Made by a program: the position numbers and the translations under genes. Shown one piece after another: positions 23,301-36,088 of a stretch of 64,000 nt of DNA (position 1 is the stretch's first letter; each line of letters opens with the position of its first letter). The DNA comes from Sthenelais limicola (Eukaryota; Annelida; Polychaeta; Phyllodocida; Sigalionidae): NCBI GenBank assembly GCA_942159475.1, contig OW804096.1, positions 131,306,941 through 131,370,940 on the forward strand. Direction: 5' to 3'. The notes under the pieces are model-generated. The model made no database searches and was not told the origin of the DNA. It saw nothing but the letters and a program-made list of their open reading frames with translations.

Positions 23301-23419
23301 GAACTTGCTCGCTCACCAAAGAACTCCTCACAGCGCGCCAGGTCTGTGGAGAAGTACCACCTCTGTCACTGCTTAGCGAGCTTCTTAAAGGGGACATAAT
23401 CGTTCAACCGTCTGAATAG
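20349..23419 (+). CDS. NR5B: NR5B/HR39-like nuclear receptor
   Basis: Five exons: 20329-21264 (ATG at 20349), 21505-21684, 21801-22306, 22536-22791, 23157-23419 (TAG 23417-23419); 706 residues from this ATG, all phases consistent. Residues about 1-290 are a Ser/Thr/Gln-rich A/B region. The DNA-binding domain (about 297-362) reads [10 protein letters not shown] / [20 protein letters not shown] / [12 protein letters not shown]. The P-box CESCKG and the C-terminal extension [17 protein letters not shown] (Ftz-F1 box) are NR5 hallmarks; the family binds extended half-sites as a monomer. [14 protein letters not shown] and GGRSSY fit Drosophila HR39 (NR5B) better than SF-1/FTZ-F1 (NR5A). The ligand-binding domain (about 500-706) has [35 protein letters not shown] and [13 protein letters not shown], and ends in an AF-2-like helix, [11 protein letters not shown]. 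The coding exon opens in phase 1 with an open frame before the Met, so an upstream coding exon is possible. Assignment to NR5 is firm; the B subtype is very likely. Confidence 0.9.
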
Positions 23420-24551
23420 TTAGGTTGCAGCCATGTCTATACTGACTGGGTGTTTTATGTATCTGTTCTGAATTCCCTGGATCCCCAGAACCCTCGACTG
23501 TACACAGTGGTACGTAGAGAGGAATGCCTTTATGTTCAGGAGGTGTACCACCTGGAATAATTAGTGAATTCCACTCTACGGTTCTGCAAAATGTGTCTCG
23601 GGGAGAATTGCAATGTTACTAATCGTATGAATACAAACGTGGATGCTATTTTAAAATTTAATCATGACAATACAGAAGGACTGTCCATCCGATCTGATAT
23701 ATATTGGATGTAGATAAAGGTTGATTGAACATTGTGTTACAGTGATTGCTTTCATGATGATAGAAAGAGGCAGTTTTATCGGTACTGCTCGTTTACTTTA
23801 TGTTTTTCTTTTCCATTTCTGGAAAAATACATCAAGACGCTATGAATGTGGGTGTGAAGAAGTTGTAAATATATTTTTCTCTCTTTCCGTACGTTTATTG
23901 GCGATAATCACGATATCTTGTTATTTATTTTTCGGCTCCCATACGAGGGAACAGCTGTAGGTTCTGATTGTTGATTCAGTTGCAATATGTGAATTCGTTT
24001 GTTATTTAAAATGTATAAATGTATTAAATATTCGTGAATCCAAAGTGAGAGTACGTGATTTAAATAGGTTCTATATATATGTCTATACGCAACCCCTTAA
24101 TATTTGTTAAGTTGTAACATTTTAAATTATTAGAACGTACTGGGAACTATTACTAATGACACGTTCTGGATGCCTGCCTCTGTATGTTAATCCAATCAAG
24201 GGAGTAATGCTCACGGTTTGTCCCGAGGCTGAAATACGCACATATCTGTAGTTAATGTATTAGGATCATGTAAATACTAAACTTGCCTCGCACGAACGCA
24301 TCTTTTACGATATAAAGACAAATTTGTTGAAATAATCGCGTAATAATCACAGAAGCATTAAACGTTTACGTTCCTGATTTTTGTACTCTAAATTTTTACA
24401 TTCCTAAATGAAAAGAGCTTCTAAATTATCAATGCAATTTTACATGTCTATCTAAAGTGGGAACTTTGTTAATGTAATCTTTTCTTGTGTTTAATGCCAT
24501 CAGGGATGTTATGAAGAGAACAAAGATATAGTTTGAATTTGGGTGAATAAA
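23420..24551 (+). other. Probable NR5B 3' UTR with poly(A) signal
   Basis: AT-rich non-coding DNA follows the receptor stop. The first good AATAAA on this strand that I found is at 24546-24551, giving a 3' UTR of about 1.1 kb. An earlier variant signal could be used instead. Confidence 0.4.
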
Positions 24552-27403
24552 ATAATAGGTTTCTTGAATCAAGATCAAATTCCCCAGCATGGTGAATCCC
24601 TTGGGGTACAGGAAACTTTTTGTGAGTTCTTTATTACAGCATTAGCGTGTAAATCGCTCAACTCGTTAAAATCATTTATGGATGATAAATTGTACCCAAA
24701 GTATTTGTGAAAAAAAGAACCAAGGTATGACATTCATGTACGTGATGATATTGGGATGTCAGTGGTGTGTTCTAGCCAGGGTTCTGCGTCCTGGCAAATC
24801 CTCAAAAGTCTTTGAAGTTGTGTTGATTGTTCAAGGCTTCGAAATCCAAAATTCCTTTGAATTCTTTTAAAAAAACTTTAATAACCCCAAATGTCTTTAA
24901 GATATTTTTTTTTTTATTTAAAAATTGTTATTCATGACAAAGATTACAATACAGGGGATTGCTCTTATCACATGAACCAATCAAGTACATATTTACCTTT
25001 GGTGTTTCACCCTACATGAGTAATATTTTGGTATTCCCCCCTATAAATCATGTTTGTAAATGGTTTGTTTGTAAAAAAAAATACCTTGGTTTAGGAAGAT
25101 GTGTCATAGAAAGGCCTTGAATGGGGATGTCAGGAAAGTATGGAGAACCTGTAGCTTGCGTTCAGAGAATTGTTTGTGTTAATTGGTAATACTGACTTAT
25201 TATCGCATACTGATATTGTACTGCCAGCCTATAGGTATGCTTACAGGTAACGTGATCTACGAGGGCTATAGAATTAACATTCTCTGTGGGTAAAAGGAAT
25301 TGACATAATTTGCTCCTGTTTTTAACAAATAGGAAATTTATACAATTTCGTGGTTTTAATATTTAATTCATAATGAAATCAAATATTTTGATCTCGATTA
25401 TGAATTCGAACGCGCATATCCAGTTAATTTGTTAGATTCCGACTGTTAATTCTCTGGTGTGGTTTGCCGACACCTACGGGGACCAATTATGTTTAATCGG
25501 TCATGAGCGCGGACGTGGTCCTGTCGCATGGGTCTTCTTGTTCTACAATCATAGGAAAATAAATCTAGCGCTTGCCGTCATTATCGAAGGCAATGTCTTG
25601 GATGCACTAAATCATGCATAGTGATTGTTCTCTTCTGTTAAACCGCCCAGGAGTCTTTATTTGTCTATTAAAAAGACCCGCCTGATAATTAACATATCAG
25701 TATTGATTCACCTTTTACTACTTATGTTGGCAACTTAAATTATTTCTACCTTTAGAATCTCATTGATATATAGCCCATCCCTCCTGGAAGTCATTCCTGA
25801 AGTTGCGTACCGGTACTCGTATATCATATGAATAACAAACGTCCCTCTTATCGCAAAGTTGTTCAGAACATGTGAGTGACCTTAACCATGTTTTCTGATT
25901 CCATTAGCTCCATAATGATATCCCAGAACATTCTGGCAAAATAAACATTTGACATTAAAGGTCAGGAAATGACGTCTGTAGGTGTGGATAGATTTCCCGG
26001 CAATATAATTTATTTTGACATCTCACCTCGCCAAGAGAGGTGAGCAGCAAGGAAAGCAGTAGTCTGTAATTAATTATCTAAGTGCGAATTCTAGCTAAGA
26101 GGAAAGTTTCGAAACATCAAAATTGTTGTTACTGTTAATTCTTTCTTTTTCGTAAATTTAATTATGTTTGTTTAATCAACAACGAATTACAAGAACCTTA
26201 TAAATTTAGTATTTGCCTATTTGGTGAACATCTCTACCACTGCCTCTCCTCCCTTTAATCTATACAGTTTCATACGTTTGTTTTTTTTCCTCAAAAAGGT
26301 AATCCAATTCCTCTATTAATCTAAAATTATGGTTTGATTGCATAGTTTTAAATAAATTAAAATATTACTTTCTAGTGACTGATGAAAATTACATTTTCCA
26401 TTAGATGTTATACAGCCCGATGTTGAGTTTGCATTTACAAAATAATGATTGGCAATCTTCATCAAATATCATGTAATCGAAAATCATTCGAATCCGCTGG
26501 GAGGTAAATATTAGTTGTTTAAAAATCCATATTTAATAGGAAATATACGATAGCATTCATTCACAAATGAAAAACTTTGGCGTGACCAGCATCACACATT
26601 CTCGGAAGTCTGAATGAATCAAATTCCATAGAACATCGTTACTCACCTTTGAAACCGGTAGATGTGATCCTGATAATTGTATGACTTATGATAGCTAATT
26701 TCTATATTAATATCAATTTTATTTTGTGGACTTTATTCGTAACCCATCCGAAAGTCACCTAGGATAATTGTCCTGTTCTTTGAATACAAGTCATACAAAT
26801 TATCCATTTCGGTGTTCACCAAAATATCTGCTATTTTCAGTCCGTATGGCTCGTTCATCTTAAACATAGAGAAAATCCCATTTATCCCAATTTGCCAATA
26901 TATACCAGTAAAACTTGTATTAAAAAATGAATTTCATGAAGAAGCCATGAATTATTAGAAATTATTCAAATAGAAAGCAAATAGTTTTCGAGTGGATTTA
27001 CCTGGGAAGGCTGCTTCAAATGCGATTCATGATATCATTGATACTATTGTAATAGTCAACATTTCCTCCTATTACATTTTACAATAAACCTGTTTGAATT
27101 CGATGAGGCATCAGTGGCGAACAAACTACAATCCTACAAACTATGATGAATGCATGCATAAATTATGTTGGTAAGATAAAACGCCCCACCAGCCCTGGAC
27201 TATTATTCTAATTAAAGTTAAACACCCGCCATCGATCCACGAGGAAGGCGATATAAAAATAATCTGTGTCCCTGGCTTCACACTTGTAACACTGATGGGT
27301 TCGCTATTATATAGGCCTCGGCAACTGAGTTACAGCAAAGGGAATTGAAATAGTCAACTGTCGTCATTCTGGGACGATTAACCTGACCTCACTCTCTTGC
27401 AAA
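24552..27403. other. Intergenic region
   Basis: No coding segment, RNA gene or clear repeat recognised. It contains AT-rich unique-looking DNA, a poly-T tract near 24907-24917, and the promoter side of the gustatory-receptor-like gene at its end. Confidence 0.5.
27252..27259 (+). promoter_or_regulatory. Candidate TATA box of the gustatory-receptor-like gene
   Basis: TATAAAAA lies about 150 bases upstream of the start codon at 27404, a plausible distance with a 5' UTR of roughly 120 bases. No other promoter element was identified. Confidence 0.35.
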
Positions 27404-30400
27404 ATGAGACTTTCCAATTATGGAACTCTCCAGCCAATTCTTGTTCTCGCAGCTTTCATGGGAGTGTATCACTGGAGAAGAAGTAATAAAACAGTAGTGT
27501 CCACCTTTTGGGTGGTTCTGTCTGGGATTACCAGAGTATCATGCTTGGCATTAAACATTGGCTGCTCCATGGTATTCCTTCTGTCCATCATAATCGCTAC
27601 GAACACAGTTATTTCGGGACTTGGCTACTGTCTTGCATTCGCGCTAAGTATTGAGTCTCTTATCTCCCAACTTATCTCTCTGTATGTATGTCAAAAGCGA
27701 GACAAACTACCCGAACTTCTTGAATTGCTATTTAATTTAAACACAAATGAAAGTACTAGTTCCACGGCGCGGCTGAGTAAGGGAAACATCTGCTTCTATT
27801 TTATTCATTTTGTTGTTTATATTCTGGAAATGTCTATTTTTGCTGTAACTATGTACATATCATTTACGAAGTTCACAATACTTGAGACATGCCAAGATAT
27901 ATTTGGCGAGTTGGAAGGTCAATTATTGGCAGCTTACTTTGTATATTTTTCCATCAATCAGTGGATTCTCATCGGTTTACAATTGTCTCTAGTGATGTCA
28001 GTTATACGACGCGTTGTTTCTTTGAAGAATGTACTCACTAAGACTCCAACAAATGAACTGTACAGGTTGGCCAAGGAGTGTGCCAATATAGTGCGACAAT
28101 TGGATAAAACTTTCAGGTTTCTTGTGTTTATGTGCGTGTTGATAGATATCCCTATTGCCTTCCTTATTCATTATTTCTTTAGTTCTCTCTCGGCTGTTGT
28201 GACCTTTATGGCTCATTCGTCGTTACTCTTGATATCCAATTTGGTACTGAATCTTCAGGTGAGTTCACATATGTATAGCAAATTGACAGTATTCCCACGG
28301 AGTCTACATTATATAATATTATATATCATTTGGGGCACACTGTACATGGAGTCCTGTCCTAATTATCTCGTTTTTACTTGAAGAAATAGTGGATAAATTC
28401 TGGTCCAATTTTCAATAAATTAGAATGCATGCACCATAATGTAATACTAAAAAACTGGCTGTTCTTGTGTAGTGCGCTGCAGATATTTTTTTCTCTTGGT
28501 TGAGACTGGAAAGTAAGACCAGGCAGTAAGATAATAAAAGCGCATTCTAATAATATTAATTCCCTATATATAAGGACATTTATATAATCTACTACAATGT
28601 GTATATTTTGTTCACTATTTAGTTCTTTCTTTTATCGTGTACACTCACTAGGTAAATTCACTCAAAAGCGTGATACAAACGGCGGGAGAGGAAGGGCCTG
28701 ATGACACTCTGCAATATTTGAAGGTCCACTGATTATTTTGAAAATTTGATTTGAGAGAAATTATGAATTTTTAAGTATGTACAAGCTTATTGCAATCTCA
28801 ACTTGCTATAAATACAATAGCCAGGGTTGTCACTCAAACTATTTGATCTGTATACTATTATTTGGGGTTTGCATTCTTCAATAGGTAATCATTTTAATTC
28901 CATTGTGTCCCCCGCGCCCCCTCCATTATATCCCTGCCAGAAATCCCCAAAATTATTTTCAAAAATTTAGATACGGTACCCTAAAAGAAAGATTGATCAG
29001 TTAAACATATTCTATATTCTCAATGAACACAGTTTGATAACGATGAAAAATACATCAACATTTTAGAGTCATTTTAGAGTCGTATATCCATATCTAGGTC
29101 ACCCTTATTTACCCCAACATGCAATACAATTCGATTTAGATATTACCGTCGGCCAATATGCATTTATAGATTTAGCAGAATATTGCATGCATCCATACAT
29201 CGATAACCATAATAATGAATCGTGAATCTTCTGTCAATTTTTGTACTTTTTCAAATACACGGTCACTTCTCTAAAATGAACTCATTAAGATGGCGTCGGA
29301 ATAAATTTGGTTAATTTTTAGATGATGAATTTAGCAGAGAATTTAGGCAATGGTGTAAGAACAACTCTTGCAGGAATCGTGCCTTTGGACTCACGCTTTT
29401 TGAAAGTAAGTTTACCCACAATACTAACTAATTAAACTTAAATTATATAAATACATTTTAATAATAATAATAGTGTTGTTTATTTGTCTTTGGAAGTGAG
29501 TATAGGCCTACAAATATGTGCTACACTCCTTGTCAGGTGTCCAGGTCTTCCCAGTGTATACCTTAACTACAGTGAATGGTATATACTTGATATAATAACA
29601 CATAAGCTACAATGTTATCAAGACTACTGGGATGGCCTATACATATAGAGAGCATCTAAGCAGCGAGAACATTCATTAGTTAACCAACATAATTATTACA
29701 AAAGTTCAAAGCGATTTAACACCATACTCATATATTCAAATACGTATATGACAATATGATTTTCAAACTCCTGTTATGCATATAGTTTCATACCGTATAT
29801 AACACGAATTCTTTTGGTAAATACCCAATGTTTGCTATGACAATAATTACAAAGTTGCCATACTATTTTAATAGAAAGCCCATTAGCATAAAGCCAGGTA
29901 GAGTTATCATGAGTTATAGGTATCAGTTATCAGTATCAGTATCAGTTATAGGTAAAGTTACATTGTAGGTAAAGTTACATAGTATCAGTTATCAGTATCA
30001 GTATCAGTTATAGGTAAAGTTACATTGATAGAGTGAGTAGTACATGTATCTTCGGAAGGCGCGCCGCGATAATACACGCCTTATTATTAAAGCTGCAAGT
30101 CAGAGCTTCTCGCGATCCCAATGGGCGCACGGGGTTAAGCGCTGTGTCTATAGTGGCGCCACCTGGTTTTTAATCTCAACATTGAACGCAATCGAAACGA
30201 AACCTCATAAGTTACCTATAACAGAGCCATGGCTCTGCCTATAAGTATAGGCCTAGAGGGCCTACATTATTATATAATAATTATAGTGATCGTAAGCGAT
30301 ATCACTTTTACCGACTAGACGAACAGCGACTCAACCCGCCCTCTTGAGGGCGGGAAGCCCCTCTTGGAAATCCCTTCTGTCGCCCCATCTATCAGTGTCA

Positions 30401-32917
30401 ATTCCCCACTAATAGACGACCGGGATTTCTGGCTCAATTTTCAGTGTTTTCCCATGTAAGTGGCGATCCGCTCATCGTTTCAAATGAAACTTGTGTTAGG
30501 TAGGATGGCTTTTTGTGGGAGGACTTATATATTATATGGTACACGAAACTGGTATTTTTAAATCTAAAAATTGGCGCGAACCTGGGTTGAGACCTCTGTT
30601 TTTGCACACGTTACTACTACTGCACCCCTGCGGTACCTCACAGCGCCTCGCTCCACTCACCCTGCTACAACCATGGGGTTCAGTCCCTGCTCCAACCACG
30701 GTAGTGGCTGCCACTACCCGTAGGGAGCAGGTCTTATACACAAACATTAACAAGGAAGAGAGAGTGGGGGAAGCAGGGCGGGGTGGTGGGCAGTCATTAA
30801 AAGTGAGAAAAACGACAAATATAAGAACAAAAACAGAAAATAAAATAAGTAAAAGTACTAGCGGGTAAAATTCTGGACCCAGGTTGATTCTCGTTGATGG
30901 TCCATGAATATATTGATAACAAATGTGTTTTGGTGTTGATTTGATTAAACTAGATCGATCTTTAGAGCTGTCTTTCTCTTCATCAGGTTAATTACCATAA
31001 ATACCATATACAGTTTACATATAACTAAAGCGATGGTGTCATACTAGAAATACAATGTATTTCCCTCTGCCTGGAAGTCAGCCATAGTCAAACCAATACC
31101 GAAAAAGAATAATGCTACACTACCTGAAGATACAAGACCTATTGCCTTGACACACCAAGCTGGCTGGTAAAATGCTGGAAAAATTCATTGCCACCCAGAT
31201 ATGGAGCCACATTAACACAAACAAAATTATTAATGATAACCAATTTGGGTTCCGGAAAAATAGGAGCACCCACGAGGCACTATACGAATTAATTCATCGA
31301 ATCAACATAAATAATAATAATAATCTTTTCACTGCTGCTACCTTTATTGACTTCAGCAAAGCTTTCGACAGTATTAACCACCAAATTATTATCAAAAAAT
31401 TAAAGAAAATAGGTATAACAGATAATGCATTGCTATGGATTGTGTCTTACCTAGGCGACCAAACTCAATCGGTCAGACTGGCAAATTGCTACTCTGACCA
31501 ACAACTTATTAATTGTGGCGTTCCGCAGGGATCTATTCTTGGACCAATTATCTATTTAATATTTTCCAATGACATTAACAATCTGAGACTGACTTCCAGG
31601 TACATACTTTATGCTGATGATACAGTATTGTACACAGCAGGCAACAATATTGATGAAATAACACAAACAATGAACCAGGACCTGGGAATTTTCTTTGAAT
31701 GGTCGGTCCAAAATAAGATACTTGTCAATGTTAACAAAACTAAGGTCATGCTGTTTGGAAGGGAAAAAAACAGAAAAACGAATATAGAAGTCGAAATTAA
31801 CAATAAAAAAGTTGAGCTAGTACAAAAGTATACACTTATCTGGGCATAAATATTGATAGTCAACTGAATTTTATAGATCGAGCAAACCAACTGATTAAAA
31901 GATTGCACTATCGGATATATCAATTATCATTAATAAGATCCAACCTTACAAGAAAGAGTGCTGTTATTATGGTCAATGGTCAAAGCAAATATATTTTCGA
32001 TTATAGAGAACTGTACGTGCACCCTATATTAGCAAATGTAATAAAAAAACCCTAGTTACAATCCAAAGACTACAGAATAGGGCTTTAAAAACTGCCCTAA
32101 AGTGTCCTCCAAGAACCTCAACCGATGAAATTCAAATAATGACAAAAACTATGAAACTTTAAAATAGGACTGATTTTCTTCTTTCCAAACTGGCATACAT
32201 CTCTGAATCCAAACTCAGAACCAATAATGCCCTGCCCGAAGCAAGAGCGTCAAGACTTTACAATAAAGCGATTACTAGATAGATTCTGCCCTAAACGGGA
32301 ATCTGACAAAAAGTCCCTCCATTTCCAAACCGCAACAATCTGGAATAATTTGCCCACCAGAATTCGTAATTATAGAAGATGGTAACGCCTTTGAAATACA
32401 TATTAAAAAAAAATTTGGATAAAGAGTAACTAAGCTCCACGAACTCGACTCGCTCTCGCTTACACTCTTACCTCAACGATAAATTCATACTCTATAGTAT
32501 ATTAATCTTTTTTTTTCATACTTCATTATTTCTCTTATCATCCTGTTCTGATTTGTTTAAATATATCATTGAACCTCTGTCTTTTGTTATATATTAGATT
32601 TATATATCATGGTTCTCACCGTTTTTCTAAGATGATTGATAATCAATGTATTAGCCAACAGTAACAGTTGTAGATGAGCTAGAAGAACGCTGAATTTCAG
32701 CGACAAGTTTTCCTCTACATATTTTCACAATGTACAGCTGCACATGATATCCAGCAATAAAATTATATGATGTTGTATACAAACTAAAGTCCATACATAT
32801 ATATCATAATAGATATGAATAATTATACAATAATATATATATTGCTTTTCCTTTTAGGGTACTATTGGAGCAGGGAGCGTGGCCTACTACCTTCTGTTCT
32901 CCTCGCCATCGGAGTAG
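27404..32917 (+). CDS. Gustatory-receptor-like seven-transmembrane protein
   Basis: Three exons: 27404-28258 (285 codons), 29322-29405 (28 codons), 32858-32917 (19 codons and TAG), all phase 0 with clean splice sites (CAG|GTGAGT, AAA|GTAAGT, TTTTAG|GG); 332 residues. Exon 1 carries six hydrophobic segments, for example LNIGCSMVFLLSIIIATNTV, CFYFIHFVVYILEMSIFAV, YFVYFSINQWILIGLQLSLV, FRFLVFMCVLIDIPIAFLI and FMAHSSLLLISNLVLNLQ, separated by short polar loops. Exon 2 (ENLGNGVRTTLAGIVPLDSR) and exon 3 (GTIGAGSVAYYLLFSS) give the small last exons and the final helix. This exon layout and topology fit the insect-type gustatory receptor / GRL family (7tm_7). These have an intracellular N terminus and act as ligand-gated channels in insects; outside arthropods the roles are mostly unknown, some developmental. 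The sequence signal is weak, as usual for this family, and the assignment rests on topology and 3' exon structure. Confidence 0.65.
29921..30027. repeat. 62-bp tandem duplication containing short TATCAGT repeats
   Basis: TATCAGTTATCAGTATCAG begins at 29921 and again at 29983 (62-bp period). Each copy is followed by TTATAGGTAAAGTTACATTG. It lies in intron 2 of the gustatory-receptor-like gene. Confidence 0.8.
31060..32430 (+). pseudogene. LINE reverse-transcriptase relic in intron 2 of the GR-like gene
   Basis: The longest open part (31172-31849) carries the reverse-transcriptase core of a non-LTR retrotransposon: NQFGFRKNRSTHEAL, FIDFSKAFDSINH, CGVPQGSILGP, and the catalytic YADDT box with upstream RYILYADDT. 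The frame is broken near 31152 (KPIPKK on the 5' side is in another frame) and again near 31830 (YLGINID continues in another frame). The C-terminal IWNNLPTRIRN appears near 32338-32370. The endonuclease is absent. The pattern resembles CR1/L2/jockey-group elements, but I cannot assign a clade. It is a dead copy in the host gene's orientation. Confidence 0.8.
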
Positions 32918-33193
32918 ATCCGCCTGCTTCTCCTGCCATGTGTCAATTGCTGCTAAAGTTGTATTTTTTAAAAAGGATATGTATTTCTCCATAATACAAT
33001 ACATTAAATTACAAACATGGGCATCACTCTGCAGTGAAGATTAAATTGTTCATGATTGCCTGCATTCTATTGCTGTAAATTTACACTCTCTTGAGACTTG
33101 GTTGCATTTAGTTTTACAATATACGTTTCATCGTTTTCATAGGATCATGATAATGGTACAACATGTGCTATATATACACAATCGTTGCGTCTG

Positions 33194-33210
33194 TTACATT
33201 GGTTTATATT
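33194..33210. repeat. Left target-site duplication of the PLE
   Basis: The 17-bp sequence TTACATTGGTTTATATT is identical to 40922-40938. Its last five bases also match the outer edge of the element's inverted repeat, probably by chance or microhomology. Confidence 0.75.
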
Positions 33211-33239
33211 TTGAACGTAATGGTTGAAAATGTCATTGT
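33206..33239. repeat. PLE inverted repeat, left copy
   Basis: These 34 bases are the perfect reverse complement of 40247-40280. They lie at the 5' edge of the PLE, before its coding region. Inverted terminal sequence is known for Penelope elements and is thought to arise during their replication or insertion. Confidence 0.85.
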
Positions 33240-33350
33240 GACGGCGAACTTCGGCACTCTAATGGCGATGGTGCTGAAACCATAAACGTTCCAACCAATC
33301 TTAATAGTTCAGAAGAGCCACTTTCGGACTCTTACAAGTTTGAACAACTT

Positions 33351-33716
33351 TTGATAGAATTTATTCTCAAATTCAATTGTGATGACATTACATGTATTCC
33401 CTGTCAAAATAATTTCTGTTCACTGACTATGTTGAACCCACAATGTTGGTCGATAATAAAAGAGACCTTTGTTCTTTACATTGACTTCGATTCCAATACA
33501 ACAAACTCAAACGCTAACTCAGATCCAGCCCCAGATAACACCGGGGTAATCAATCTCTCTAGCAAAATTCTAAACGCGGGTGAAATAAATCTTCTCAATA
33601 AAGGTTTAAATTTTGTCCCAACACCTAAAACTCCAGACCGGGGAGAACTTATGGAAAATTTAGAGAAATTCAATACCTCTATAAAACGCTCGATCTATAT
33701 ATACAAAATCATCTAG
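33351..33716 (+). pseudogene. N-terminal part of the PLE polyprotein, frameshifted
   Basis: The frame reads VINLSSKILNAGEINLLNKG, then FVPTPKTPDRGELMENL. This is the conserved PLE motif just upstream of the reverse transcriptase. The frame then runs into a stop at 33714-33716. The expected continuation (LYIQNHLDQFQPRPQ) is in another frame from about 33690, so a single indel separates it from the reverse-transcriptase frame. Confidence 0.7.
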
Positions 33717-35526
33717 ATCAGTTCCAACCCAGACCCCAACTTCCTAACTTACCGTTCGAACATAGAAAATTCAAAAAACCATCCAAATGGAGTCCCCCCT
33801 GTACTGGGTGGGTGGAATTCATGTTTTTAAAGAACGAAACTTATCTACAAAACTGTCAACTGCTGGGTCCAAGAACCCACAACCTAGACAAGGCCGAACG
33901 AGATGCGATCAACTCCCTCCAAAGAGACAATAGCATTATCATCAAACCGGCCGACAAAGGTTCCGGAGTGGTAGTTCTAGATAGAGACATGTACATAGAA
34001 GAGGGCATTCGCCAGCTCTCTGATACCAACTTCTATCTCCTAACTCCCCACTGCCTAACGAACATACACAATAACATTGTAAAGGAAACCATCTCTGAAA
34101 TGGTCTCCACGGGTGAAATTAGTGAAAAAACTGGTGACTTCTTAGTGCATGACACTCCCAAAACCCCTCACTTCTATATGCTGCCCAAAATTCACAAAAA
34201 CAAGTTCCCCCCACCGGGGAGACCTATCATTTCGGGGAACGAGAGTCCCACCGAAAGAATCTCAGCCTTTGTAGACTTCTTCCTCAATCCTATTGTACCT
34301 AAACTGAAGAGCTTTCTCAAAGACACCACCCATTTCATCGAAACAGTAGGAGAACTTACAGATCTCCCAGATGATATTATTTTAGCCACTCTAGACGTGA
34401 CTAGTCTCTACACCAACATCCCGCAACTTGCGGGCTGTATGGCTGTAGGACAAACCCTTTCCCGCCACAGACCTATTGATAGCCGTCCCACCAACCTCTC
34501 TCTGGTGAAACTGCTCAAAATAGTCCTCACCTCCAACAATTTCCAATTTGATGGAAAACACTACCTCCAAATTGGAGGGACGGCTATGGGCACTCGCGTG
34601 GCGCCCTCTCTAGCGAACATCTACATGGGTAGATTCGAAGATACCCATGTATACGCATACCCACTCCAACCTTTGCTATGGAGAAGATACATTGATGATA
34701 TCATTCTGGTATGGCATCATGGCCAAGAAGAACTAAATAAGTTCATTGACCACCTCAACAAAGCCACACCCAATCTTAAGTCCACGAGTGAAAAGTCAAG
34801 GACCTCGGTCAACTTCCTTGACACCACTCTGTACAGAAACGGTAGCAAACTAGAGACTACTCTATACAGCAAACCGACTGACAGCCACAACTACCTCCTG
34901 TATGAATCCTGTCATCCCACCCACTGCATGAAAGGAATGCCATATTCCCAATTTCTGAGAGTGAAGAGGATCTGTTCCACCCAGGTAGAATTCAGGAAAA
35001 ACTACTTGGCTCTAGCAACCCACTTCAAACGCCGCCACTACCCGCGACATATAATTGAAGAGGCTTGGAACAAAGTCGATGCCCTTGACAGGGATGCCCT
35101 GTTCACTAACATGAACAGAAATCGAATCTTGAATGCACCAGATAGGGACAGGACCACAAATCCCACATTCTACCTGATTAACACATTCAACCCTAACAAC
35201 CCTAAAATCCGCGAAGAGATCCAAAACAATTGGAACCTTGTGGAAAAAACAAAAACCTCCAGATTTCTAAGAGACTCCAAACTAGTATTTGGACACAGAA
35301 AGAACCAAAATCTGAGAGCCCTTCTGGTCCGTGCCTCTACGGTCCCAAAAAAGGCCCCAGGCTTTACTGTCAAAGCACACAAGTGCAAACGACCAAATAC
35401 TTGTAGATACTGCCCGCTCATAAACACAAGCGGGCAAATTTGGTCAGTGACTCTCCAGAAAAACATTCCATGTCACAGACATGTGAACTGCCAGAGCAAC
35501 AACCTAATCTACCTGATCACCTGCAA
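33690..35526 (+). pseudogene. PLE reverse-transcriptase domain
   Basis: About 610 residues are open in one frame. Motifs in order: IIIKPADKGSGVVVLDRDMY; FYMLPKIHKNKFPPPGRPII; SGNESPTERISAFVD; LDVTSLYTNIP (motif A, about 34393); GGTAMGTRVAPSLANIYMG; the catalytic YIDDIILVW (about 34688); and SVNFLDTTLYRNG. A Cys/His region follows (CKRPNTCRYC, CHRHVNC) and leads to NLIYLITC, the start of the GIY-YIG endonuclease module, where the nested element breaks the gene. These motifs are specific to Penelope-like reverse transcriptases. Apart from the N-terminal frameshift the catalytic region looks intact, so the element may have been active until fairly recently. Confidence 0.85.
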
Positions 35527-35538
35527 CCCAGGTAACAA

Positions 35539-35900
35539 ATTGAGGTTAACTTTACCTCAATTCACGTCAATATTTAGAGCAACTTTACGTCAATGGTTGA
35601 CGTTAATATATACGTGAATGTGTGGACTCAATTTTGCGCAAAATTGACATCAATATTAACGTTAAGCTTAACATTAATATTAACGTAAGATTAACGTTAA
35701 TATTGACGTTACTTAACTTAAATTTTAACGTTAAGATTAATGTTATGGTTAAGGTTTAGATTGAGGTTAAATTAACGTTAACATATTCGTTGAGGTATCA
35801 ACGTTAACTTAACCTTAAATAATTAATCTAAAATCTAGGTAAATCTAATTAACATTAACTCAATGTGTCTACTTTTACTCTAGTTTAATGTTGATCTAAA
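35539..35900. repeat. AACGTTAA-rich left subterminal region
   Basis: TTAACGTTAA, GACGTTA, ACGTCAA and related words recur throughout this stretch, mirrored by 39490-39940 at the other end. Subterminal repeats of this kind often act as transposase-binding sites. That role is inference here. Confidence 0.6.
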
Positions 35901-35974
35901 GCTAACTGTGGGCAAACATATTGACGTTCTTCAGGATGTCAATTCCATACATTTTATTAACATTAATTTCAGTT

Positions 35975-36088
35975 CATCATTTGGTTCATCATTTTCTTGT
36001 TGGTGTTCTCTTTCGTCATATCAGCTTGTGTAAAGGGTTCATCATTTTCTTGCAGGTGTACTTCGTCATACCAGCTTCTGTAAAAGAT
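35975..36088. repeat. Two-copy tandem duplication of about 55 bp
   Basis: GGTTCATCATTTTCTTG followed by TCGTCATA and CAGCTT occurs twice in succession, with a few differences, inside the nested element. Confidence 0.6.

Noticed and set aside
30515..30868. 117-codon open frame in GR-like intron 2.
   Set aside because: Compositionally biased (Pro, Leu, Thr, then Lys) with no splice signals or motif. Probably chance.
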